From Halichondria panicea (Eukaryota > Porifera > Demospongiae > Suberitida > Halichondriidae): a stretch of DNA of 64,000 nucleotides. The DNA lies in assembly GCF_963675165.1 (NCBI RefSeq), contig NC_087377.1, positions 16,431,518 to 16,495,517 on the forward strand. The letters run 5' to 3'. The notes under the pieces were generated by a model. It made no database searches. It was not told where the DNA came from and saw nothing but the letters and a program-made list of their open reading frames with translations. This document shows, piece by piece, positions 43,419 through 55,661 of this stretch. The translations under genes and the position numbers were made by a program. Numbering within the stretch: position 1 is the first letter of the stretch; each line of letters starts with the position of its first letter.

Positions 43419-43626
43419 CCGTATAGCAGGTAATTTTCGGGGGACAAAATATTCGTGGTTCAGCAATATTGAGACATTTCGTGGGTAATTTTTGTGGTTG
43501 CATAGAGCTTGCATTGCAGGTAAAGGTAGGCAAGGTCGCTTCATTTGTAGGTAAAAATATTCGTGGTTAGAGCTTCAACCACGAAAACCACGAATATTTT
43601 GTCCCCCAAAAATTACTGGCTATATA
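43419..43626. mobile_element. CCGTATAGC-family MITE
   Basis: Starts TACCGTATAGCAGGTAATTT and ends with the imperfect inverted copy CAAAAATTACTGGCTATA. Inner arms (CGTGGTT / AACCACG) make it largely foldback. It shares the core AGGCAAGGTCGCTTCATT with the copy at 58223-58465. Non-coding, between the class A GPCR and the USP 3' end. Confidence 0.7.
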
Positions 43627-43719
43627 ATTATGGTAGTTGATAACACTACATGTATGTGCTTTGGACTCACTTGTGCATGTGTGTGCTGATAGCTCTCAGC
43701 ACATGCACACATGCACCCG

Positions 43720-44214
43720 TCACTGCATGAGAGGACCTCTCTAGGAGTTATATAGTTATAAGCCACTAGCTTATAGGTCTTTTAATTTGGTGGTCATCGA
43801 TCGATCTGCTTCTGTTTGATGAGGTCCATAATTAATTAGTAATTCAAACATTATTTTCTTCTGCATGCATGTCCAGCTTATAGGCTTTATATATATAGCA
43901 AGAGTAAAAACCCTGGAAAATACCTAACCTGAAATGGTATAGGCCCATGCATGCATGCAGATAAAATAATTATCATCCTATATAATTATAGCCTCTTCAC
44001 AAGGACTTCAGTGCGGCCTGGAATCGAGGCTACCAAATAATTAGCCATGAGAACGTCCTTATGCAAAACTTAATGTAATGATCTTTACCAAAAATGGACA
44101 TTACGCATCAAGAGTTCATGATTATGGTCTATTATGAACTCTTGCCAATTATTCTGAACATAATTGCTAGTAATAATAATAATTAATAATAATACAAAAT
44201 GACTAATAGTTGCT
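43720..44214. other. USP 3' flank, ancestor of the duplicated blocks
   Basis: No gene. Homologous to segments upstream of genes B and C (starting GAGAGGACCTCTNTAGGAGT at about 27044, 38563 and 43730). Probably includes the USP 3' untranslated region; no clear AATAAA signal was picked out. Confidence 0.5.
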
Positions 44215-45140
44215 CTACTGGTTCATAAGAAAGTTCACTGCATTTGATAGTTCCACCAGGAGAGAGTGTGGCTCATCTGTGGGCAGTGCTAGCTCTGATG
44301 GTGCAGGTGTCTTGCCCGCCTCGTCAAACATCCGCGTGAGCAGGTCACCCAGTTGGTCTTGCTCCCCTGCACGGACAGAAAGTAAAGTGAATTTTCTATA
44401 TTTCTATGTTTGTATGTATACAAGTCTCATATTTACAGCCCGACTTTTATAGAAGATTTCTAATTACATTCTGATCATTTTTACTCTTCCTCCAACCACA
44501 GTAAAATTAACACAGAAGATGGGAAGTACCAAAGGAAAAGTTAGACAATGAAGTCCTTTGAAAGCATACTTTAATAATTTGACACACAAGTATCTACTAG
44601 TCTATTGTACAACGTATATCGTATAGCGCGAAATTTTGTGGGTTAAATCCTACACGAAAATTAAGTCCATAAAAATTCTTTTATCTGCTAACTCACGAAC
44701 ATTGTGCAACAAATTGCTTTTAGAGGCCATTCTACGAAATAGAAATATATGCCTTGAAAATTTTGTGCTACACAGTGTTTGGAAAACCCCACCCACCCCC
44801 CACACTAACTCACGGCTTGTGAGTCCAGGTTCATTCAAACAATGACACCATTTCTCCCGTATAGTCTCCAAGATCCCCTCATCGCCGGGAGCAATGGCGT
44901 CTCCAAACAAGCCCATGCACGGAATAAGAAGCTCGTTCGTAACACTCAAAGCTCTCTGTACGTTTTTACTCAAGAAGAAATTGTAGGCCAGGTCACTGAT
45001 GGCTTGCAGGGAGCGTCGTCGAAGGTTTGCCAGTAGTGTGAGGTGTGTGGGACGGAGGCTGTACTGGGTGGAGCCAATCTCGAGGATGAACTTGTGTGCA
45101 GTGTACGCTTTCAGAGAGTGGGCGAGAGCACCTTCCCATC

Positions 45141-45185
<45 letters not shown>

Positions 45186-48100
45186 TGGGTGGGAGGGGGT
45201 TAGGATACTGTAGAATGTATACATGTACATGGAATAAAGAAATTGCATTATTGTAGACACACATGTACCGTAGTACATGTACTAGAATGTTTTGCGAGCA
45301 TCAAACATTTGCGAACTTTGATAAATAAAAAAGCAAAACCTAAATTAGTACACACGATCCTCGCCAGAACGCAATAGTTAGACAGCAAAGGGTCAATTTT
45401 TCTGCTGACTTGGCTCATTCGCTCGCAAAGGTTTTTCACCAGCAAAATATCCTAGTAATACAATACTTGTATGTACGCATGCACACACATGCAAATGTAT
45501 CTGATATGACGGACTCACTTATCCTCTCGTAGGAACTTGACTGCCTTGATGAAGTTCCAGCACATGATAACATAGTGGTTATACAGATTTCTTATCTTCT
45601 GCACGGGACAAGAAACCATCAAACACAGATAATGGTCACTATGAAAAGCTTTAACCTCTGGGGGCATACCAACAGTGGCTGTAATAAATACTAACACAGA
45701 TCCAAACACATGCTATATGGAGACATTGGGGCCCATCAACCTGGCTGTATTATAGAGGGTGACCTGCTTATATAGGGTACAGCCTTCACTGTATAACTAC
45801 TTTAAATTTATTACTAAAGTCAATTTGCGTTGAGTTCGACCCCGGAAGTTATGTGGTAAATTATGGCTTCATTTATGCTTTATGTGGTGGACAAGCATGC
45901 CTGGGACTTCTACATGGAAAATGCTAACTTTTAGCTGGTTGGAGCTTACCAACTCTACAGCTAGACTGGAAACCACTCCCCTTCTCTCGGGAGAAAGGGA
46001 CTGGCAAGCTGCCGTGTTGAGAGTTGTCCCAGTGCGTGAGGAGTGTCACGCTCCCACAAGAATGTAAACGTCACAAATAGTCATATGCCACCGCCCACAC
46101 GCTAAACAAAATATTATTGGCCTCGAGTATAAAGTACATCACTGGCGGTCTGTTATCGAGGCTGAAATAATATCGCCCACGCATTGCACATTTTGTGGTT
46201 TGTTTTAATTGCATTCCAACGGGACAACTCTCAACACGGCAGCTTGCCAGTCCCCAGAGCTCAGAGCTCAGGGAGTGGTTTCCAGTCTACTCTACAGCAT
46301 AATAGATAGAAGTGCTTCTTAACAAGGAATCCAATGGTACATATGCATTTCAGTAAAGTATGACAAAGTTATCATAATTATGACAACTTTATGAAGGTCA
46401 AACACAACACAAATAGACTTTAGACTACCACAATACCACACACCCACAGTGTACCCCCCCCCCATCCACTAGTAAAACTACATGAGAGTATCAACCAACT
46501 ACTCACATCAATATCTCCCTGCATATTCCGTTTACTAAACAGAGCCAGGAACTCCTTCTGTGCCAGGATTCTCAGATTAGCTCTGGGAGGGTCTGCTGAC
46601 ACTTGCTGTATGATCATCTCCAGAACAAGGCTCCTCAAGAGTTCTTTAGTGGCGCCCGAATGAATGGCGTATGTGACTACGTGTGCAAGGCGCGGGTCCA
46701 CGCACTTGCCTTGATACAGACTAGCCATTTGAGTGTACGTGTCGTCAAAGGTGGCGATTAGTTCCTCCGAGAGGGTGGGATTGATTGGAGGGAGGGGAGG
46801 GGATTCAACCTGTGTGGTGTGTGAGGGTTGTGAGGGTGTGAGGGTTGTGTGGGCGTGAGGGTATACGTACATGTACATGTATATCAGTACGCCCACACTG
46901 CATGATTTGAGCATAAAATTATAGCTGATTCAGCAAAGCAAGTTAGAGTGCACATGCGCAGTGTCTATTCTACTGACAGCCCCTCCTCTTTTTCACTTTG
47001 CCATTTTGTCCAATTTGCGAGGTTTCGGGCTAAAGAGGTCGAGGTTCTACGTACCCACATGCATACGTGGAATATTACTGCCAGAGGTGTGTTTCCAAAG
47101 CCTGCCAGCATCATTTTCCCTCAATAAAAGTGTCTATTTGGGATATGTTGTAGCTTGGTCATTCACCTACACAATGGTATCAGCAGATTTTCTTAGAAAT
47201 CTTCCAATCATAAGATATTTACAACAACTACAACTACTCACACATTTTTGTTATAATTATTATGCTCAAAATTATCTACCAAGGCATATAAAAATCACTT
47301 CAATTTTGCTTTCAACAAACATGTACCTGCATCTGCTCTGGACTCCTCTCCACGTTTGACGGAGCCCCTCCCCCCACTCCACCCTCTGATCTAGCAGTGT
47401 CCGCTAGTCCCGCAGCCACACCGCCAACAGACTCAGGGGAGGGGGGCTGGATACTGGTACGAGGACCATCAGCAGAACTAGGGATCTGAAATACGTATAC
47501 ATTGTATAACAGACTCGGTCCATTAGAGTATCAATATAGGTACAGGGATATAGTCAGTCCATGGTGGTTGGTACTAATCACCTCTAGACAAAAATAACCA
47601 TCTCTTAGGCTGAGATTATGCTACATCAAGAGTATACTCATGCACTCCTGGCTACATGTAATTGTATAAAAGAGGCAAATGTGAGATTTAGAATTGAAAA
47701 TTGCTTTGCTACTATCTCCAATCTCGACTTTTTTTATTCCCATTTCAAACATTCTGGGCACACACATCAGTGTATAATATCTAGCTATAATAATCTACTA
47801 AAGACAGTTACTGTCTATAGCGGTATAAGACACTCACATGACCGACGGCTTGTATTGAGCGACTGTCATAATCCGCTAACTCAGTTTGGAAGTCTGTTGC
47901 ATCTCTGTCGACATAGCGCTGTAGATCATCCCTCACCAACAAGCTCAAGGCTGGAGGGAACAAAGAAGATACTCAAATAGTTGGAACCACATAGATTAAG
48001 TATCTTGACCACGGCTATAAAGTGAGTATAATTATAAGACACACAAACTGGGGCAAAGTTTGAATCACAAAGCTTCTTACTTCTTACAAGAATATCTCGA

Positions 48101-51100
48101 ACAACGATTGTACGTGACTGTACAATGTACACGTATTTGCTAAAGATCTTATCTACTCTTGCAATAAAGCAAAATGAGACCCACAGATCCTAAACTAGAC
48201 ACACCTCTCCTGGTGAACTGTTGGTGTAGTTCCTTGTTCACATAGATGAGACAATAAGCGCTCGTGTTATGAGACCCTCCATAAGACTCCTTCTGAACAT
48301 CCGCCCAGCTCACCTCCGTCACTGACACGTCGTTGAATTTCAACCACACGTCCTCATCTGATTGGACGCCCACAGATAAGGTCTCATCTGATTGGACGAC
48401 ATCTCCAACTACAGATTGAGCACCTGTAGTCGTACTCTCATCTGATTGGACGCCTGTAGTTGTACTCACATCTGATTGGACGCCAATAGCCCCTCCCTCC
48501 ATTTCCATACCGTCTGTAGGGGCTTGTTGCGATATTTTCTCGTCATTATCAGATCTTGGTGAATTATCCATTGTGTCATATTGTCCTGTATTCGCTAGAG
48601 GCTCGTCCTTCTCACGAGTGGGTGTGGTCACTGAGGAAGGCGTGACAGTGGTGGAGGGTGTGGCAGTAGTGGAGGGGGTGACAGTAGTGGAGGGGGTGGT
48701 CAGGAGACATGCATGGCTCTTACGAACGTACGCCCAGTAATGACCTAGAGAGAGAAGTTGCATATAATTAGAAAAAGAAATGAAAATACATATATACAGG
48801 TATAAAAGTTACAATGTGCTGCTGGCAGTTATTGTGAGGGAGTAAGGCTTGCAGGCACAAGTACAACTATTACATTACATGTGGAAATATTTGCTTAGTA
48901 CTTAGAGAGCTTTGTCATAATGCCCTTTACGAATTTAATAGACATGTACATTGTACAATGTAGCTACATGTAGACATCATAATTATACATACATACATGT
49001 ATGACTGTTTAGGAATTCTGTGCAGACTACACACAACAAGACAAGTATTGGTGAAGTCTAGGAGTGGTGGCTATTTTGAATCCTCAATCTCAATTCAAAA
49101 CTATGTACATGTATAAGTAGTAAACTAGGCCTAAGAGATGGTTATTTCTGTCTAGAGGTGGTTAGTACCAACCACCACCACCGACCAGTGTGGGCACATC
49201 ACTGTACATTTACACACAATTAATAAGTTGTATTATTAGACGCCCACCTAGCGAGGCTTGCCCTTGATGTACAAGCACTGCATGAAGGTGGTAGGGTGTG
49301 GAGTTCATGATCGGGTCGCCATAGAGACCGTCCAGCGTGGACTGTGTCGATTTTATGGCCTCTTCCAATTCTGAGGCAGAGGGGAAACAGATGATGTACA
49401 TAGCAGCAAATACCATAACGTGTAATTTTCGTACAATGACATCCATACACAACCCACCTTTGACCTCAGTATTGAGTTCATGAACCCAGCGATTGAGACA
49501 TCCCTCGAGGACGTCCATCTCCCCAGAGGAGACAAAGTGGGGGGAGGGACGTAGGGAAATACGCGCTCTCTTCTCCGCCTGCTCTCCTTCTAAATCATCC
49601 AAGGGTGAGTCGGAGGATCCTTGCTCCCTCACAAACTGCAGGGTAAGAGAGAGGGCGTCCATGATCGACACGGACTTGCCACCATACTTGAGGTAGCTGC
49701 ACGAGGAGTGGGGGGGGGGGGGGGGGGGTTGAGCACATACCGTATAGCGGGTTATTTTTTGATGGTGAACTTTTTTTTCGTAGAGCATCACCAGAAAATT
49801 ACTATACGAAATTATTCTACCATAACAGTTTCTACATGTATGTCACTATCCTGAGCTGTACGAATATTTAGAATACGAGATATTTCACATGCAAATCTCT
49901 TAGTGGGTGTGGTTTTCTGGCATTGAACCGCAAGTATTACAACCCATGAAATTTTTTTTTCTGAGGGCTCTCGAGCCAAAATAATAGCAAACATTTCCTG
50001 CCATACTTTAGATAGATAGTACAACGTACTTACATAATTATTGTAACATGCTTACTTGTCGAGCTTCCCCTTCAGCTCGGTCATCCTGCGTTGAAGCTCC
50101 ACCCCCTCACACCGCCTCCTGCGAGACTCCACCCTGTTGGCCTCCAGATATCGATCCATGCTCAGTTGGAGGTCAAATTGCAGCTTGTCGTGAACCTACA
50201 TTTTGTACAATGTAGGAGAGAGTAGAAACTTGAAAGTTTTATAATAATGTGCATGTCGACTATTATTTATTTACTGATTCAGTCCGTATCCTAGGTGATG
50301 TCCAGTAATTATATTATATAATTACTTCCCCCAGGCACTATTCTTATAATCTACTTCCCCAGCAGATTTGAATTGCATCTTGACAAAATTTAGTACATGC
50401 AAGCAATAAAATTCAAAAATGTTGTGTAAGCTTGACAGTATTGAACTGAGCTAGCTGAATCTTGTAGTTAAATTCTTGCTCTGCGCTTTCTTAGTAGTCA
50501 AGGCTGTGGCTCAGAAGTAGAGGATTACAAGTATACTGTGGTGTTGTTGACAATAACAGACTAGTTCAGAGCTACAGTATAGTACAGCTAGCTAGCTAGC
50601 TACATGTACAAACCTCAGCAAAGTGCAGCTGCATTTAGTGGTGGGCGGGCCGGTCTGGTCAAAGTTTATGCATGGCTTCCAGCTAGCTGAACGTACCTAG
50701 CTAGCTAGCTAGCTCATGTAGCTCCACAGTAGTACTGCTAGTTCTATGCCTGTAACTGTTCTAACTGCATAATTCTGAGGCTGTGAGAGCAAGTTTGACT
50801 GTCTCCACTGATGTTCAAATGACTGTTTTGCTGTTTTTGCAGTAAATAAATCAGTTGTTGACTGGTTGCCTAGTAATTATGGTTAATAACAACTATTATA
50901 TATAACAGGGTGTCATACAGGATTTTGAAGTAGAGGGGGGAAATGAGAAAAGTAACCAGAAAATGTTGCTAAAAAAAGGTCAACTGTTATTTCAATACCC
51001 AGCTATGGACACTCAGTCATAATTGAAAGGGGGGGGGAAATTGGAGCTAGGGGGGGGATATCCCCCCTTTCCCCCCCCCTGTATGACACCCTGTATAAAT

Positions 51101-54100
51101 GTATTGTACATGTACATGTTGTGAAAACTCTTAAAATGTGAACTCTGGATAAAGGTCCAAACACAGTCATGCTATGGAGACTCTGGGGCCCATTAACCTG
51201 GCTGCATTATAGAGGGTGGCCTGCTAACACAGGTCCAAACACATGCTATGGAGACTCTGGGGCCTATTAACCTGGCTGCGTTATAGAGGGTGGCCTGCTA
51301 ACACAGGTCCAAACACATGCTATGGAGACTTTGGGGCCTATTAACCTGGCTGCATTATAGAGGGTGGCCTGCTAACACAGGTCCAAACACATGCTATGGA
51401 GACTCTGGGGCCTATTAACCTGGCTGCATTATAGAGGGTGGCGTGCTAACACAGGTCCAAACACATGCTATGGAGACTCTGGGGCCTATTAACCTGGCTG
51501 CATTATAGAGGGTGGCCTGCTAACACAGGTCCAAACACATGCTATGGAGACTCTGGGGCCTATTAACCTGGCTGCATTATAGAGGGTGGCGTGCTAACAC
51601 AGGTCCAAACACATGCTATGGAGACTCTGGGGCCTATTAACCTGGCTGCATTATAGAGGGTGGCCTGCTAACACAGGTCCAAACACATGCTATGGAGACT
51701 TTGGGGCCTATTAACCTGGCTGCATTATAGAGGGTGGCCTGCTTATAGGTAGACCACAATAGTACTGTATTATACCAAATTTAATAACAGCAAAAGGGAA
51801 TGTGTTTTTAAGGATCATACAGCCGACCTTTTCAGCTTGTCCACTGTTCTGGTTGTACTTGAAGCGCGAGAGTGATAGCACTAGGATGGGGGGTAGGCTG
51901 GTAAACCATGCCTCTTGCTGTACCTCGGGGTTGAATGTGTATGCCCCCAGGCACTCGTGGATGTGGGTGTGGTCATGTACCTGTACATGCAGGGCACCAA
52001 AGTCCTCCTCGTGTTGAAACTTCTCTCCGTTGTTTGTACCCTCCCTCTGACAGTGCCCGGTGAATAGTTGGACCATTGGGTTAGGACTGCGTGTGTGTGT
52101 GGGGGGGGAGTGTGTGTGTGTGTGTGGGGGGGGGTGGGGAGTGTGTGTGGATGTGTGTGTGCGCGCATGTGACTCAGCTGCTATACATCATTCAGAGATG
52201 TGCCCAACACATAGTCAGTTGTGATTGGTACTAACCATCTCTCTAGACAACAAAAATAAACAATCACCTCACACATGTAGGCCAGTTAATACACACATGT
52301 AATGTACATGACATTACGCTGCAAATTTGCCTATGAAATTGACGATTGAAAACAGCAACCACTTCAAAACTTTTGGGCACATCACTGCAGAGATGTACCC
52401 AGTCATGTGACTCACGTGCTATCCCCGGCCGCTGCCAGGGAGTGTTTGAAGGCCTCCTCCGTCCACTCCAGCAGCTTGTGGGTGAACTCATTCACATCTT
52501 GTTGTCCTCCACTCTTCTCCTTGCTAAACACTTCTTTGAACGTCTGCAGGGAGGAAGGGGGGGAGTTAATTGCATGCTGTATGGCGGGTAACTTTCGAGC
52601 TAGCCCGATAGTAAATTATCCAGTTAGATACATGTAGTTAGAGTGGGTTGATACCATATAGCGGGTATATTTCGAGGATATACATTTTTGTTGTTTTCGC
52701 TGATCAAGCATCTACTGCAAACATTTACACCCACGAGTTTAATATCGCATGCATACTGACTCCAAACTTTCCATTCAACCTTAAAACTCATATTTATATC
52801 TTTTTTAAAAAAAATATTGTGCTAATGAATTTTCTGCAAATCCGTCAAAAATTAGTACCCTAAAAACAGAGAAAAATCTGAAAACACTAAAATTACTATC
52901 TGTCTATAATAGCAGGTAACTAGTGTAAGAACATCCGTCTCACCTGAATGACAAAGCTTGGGTCGACGTACTTCCTTGGTGAGAGTAGTAACAGGGCAAA
53001 CAGTTTCTGTAGCTCCAGTAGGAAGGACACGCTCGGGTGATGTTGAGTGGTCCCGTTGGTGAAGGGAGGGGGAGTGTAGCCGAGCACCCTCTCACACACC
53101 ACAGGAACATGGAGCAGTGACTACAGGGGGTGGGGGGTCAGTCATGTGACTAGAACATTAGTGAAGGGGGGGGTCATGTGACTAGAACATTAGTGAAGGG
53201 AGGGGGAGTGTAGCCGAGCACCCTCTCACACACCACAGGCACATGGAGCAGAGACTACAGGGGGGGGTCAGTCATGTGACTACAATTTTTGTGAAATGCC
53301 TATTTTCAATCCTCTTCACAATCACACAAATAATTTGCCTCCTTTTTGCATGTGGTAAACCAGGCCTCTAGAGATGGTTAGTACCAACCACCACCACCGA
53401 CCAGTGTGGGCACACCCCTGTACATGCATGTGTATCGTTACAATATAATGTATCGTATACTGAATGATTACTTTGTCTGTGTATTTGACTTAATGATTAT
53501 AACTGCAAACTATTTAGAACGTGCAAAAAACACATGCAAAAATGGTAAACTCAGCTAAAGATCAACAAACAGAGCATTATTCCAATGGCTACAATTACTG
53601 AATTAGATGGAGGGGGAGGGAGGCTTTGCTAGAGATCACTGCAAACATTTCCAACCAGTAATGTGCCCGACATGTTCAAGTGGTGTCAATTTTTAATTCT
53701 CAACCTCAATTCAACATACTAACTTATAGTCTAACACGTATTAGACACTAGTTGATAAGATCTACATGGGAAGTACATGGGAAAAAGTGCCTCAGAGCAG
53801 GTATACTATGGGACTTAGTATACATGCAAATTAAATTTACTTAGTATATATACCTAGTATTCCGTTGTCAAGTAATTGTATTGTAGTCAAGCGGTTTGCG
53901 CATGCGCACTAGTATCTAAATGACTATTTTATCGGTGTCCATGTGATTTAGAAGCCCTCAGCCACTTTAGTACCCTCGCTACGCTCGGGATACTAAATCA
54001 ATGCCTTTGGGCTTCTAAATCCCATAGACACCTCCAAAACAGTGTCTAACTATTATGTAAACTAGGCCTAAGAGGTGGTTATTGTTGTCTCTAGAGAGGT

Positions 54101-55605
54101 GGTTAGTACCAACCACCACCGACCAGTGTAACATAAAGTAAGTTATGCACATGCTCTTTGACTACCTGAGTCCTACCCTCCTCCTCAGCACTGAACCAAC
54201 ACATGTGTGGGGGCACACGGTTATTAAATATCATATAGCGGGTAATTTTCGTGAGGTAAAAAATTTGTTCAACTCGAAAACGGTGGTTTGCGTGAGTAAA
54301 ACGTTCGTTTAGTCTCATTGCCTGCACTGCATTCATACGTTCCAGTAAGCCACGCCTACGTTAAAATTTCGTGGAGCGTCAGCTTGCCCACGAAAATAAC
54401 GAATATTTCACTCCACGAAAATTATCCGCTATACGGTACTTAGATACATGTATTTAATTAAGCCCTCTCCTCTCTTACCTGTACTACAGCACTGAACCAA
54501 CAAGTGTTGCCGATGTTCTTGAGGCCCACGGCAGTTGTGCCCGCTCTCTTCCGATCGTGGGGGTTGATAGGATCTACGAAGGCAGTGCTCTTAGGTAGTC
54601 CCAGTCGAGTCAGGTTCTCCTGGTTAGCCGCAATACTCGCCTCTACAGCTCTGAGGGGGTTAAACTGTGAAGTACAATACAACAGCTCTGAGGGGGTTAA
54701 ACTGTGAAGTACAATATAACAGCTCTGAGGGGGTTAAACTACATTGTAGCTATAAAACACAGTACCTTATTATAAAGATCGATATATCTTCAAATCAGAA
54801 AATACATGTCCTGATATGGAGGGTCCACGTTGTATTATAATTGTTATTGGTTATCGTGTACATGTGCGTCAAAATGGGATGCTTGGATATTAGATGTCAT
54901 ATCTCTCTTGGGAATAGCAAAGGCGCCTGTTCTAATTATAGGATTAGCTTCAATATTGCCGTACAGTATAGTCACCTGCTCAGTTCCTCCTCTTCAATGG
55001 AGATGCCAGATTTCTGCTGAGAGCCACTCATCTGTTGAAGGCTGAGAGCCAGCGCTTGCTGCAGTTCACGATCAGTATTGTCCCCTGACCCAACCTCCGA
55101 GGTCAGGTCTATAGGATCTGATGGGAGGGGGGTGGTACAGTATATGTGCAGTGGCGTGCCCAGAGAGTCAAAGAGGTACCGTATAGCGGGTCATTTTCGT
55201 ATGGTGGAAATTTACTTCGTATTGTATCATCATCCGAAAATTAAAACTACGAAATTATTCTACTGAAATTAATAGGTACATGCATAATTATACATATAGT
55301 TCGTACATGTACGAACATTTTCGTTGCTATTATCACGGTATATAAAATGAAGACATTATGAACTTATAATTATATCCCCTATAATCATTAATAAGTGTTC
55401 TTACTGAGTTGAGTTCCAGTGGCTTTATCAATGATGGAGCCCACAGTCGGAACTGGCTCTGTCCTATGCGGTGTGGACTTTGACCCCTCGTCATCATCGT
55501 CATCTCCCTCCCGCATTTTGTCCCAGAGCTTGCTCGTAGCCGTCTCTAGATCATAGCACACTGACTGTGTGTGTGTGTGTGCGTGAGGGTGTGTGTGTGT
55601 GCATG

Positions 55606-55661
<56 letters not shown>

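Noticed and set aside
49705-49730. Run of about 20 G followed by a MITE, considered as a G-quadruplex control site
   Set aside because: A plain homopolymer without loop structure in an intron; could equally be a sequencing or assembly effect.
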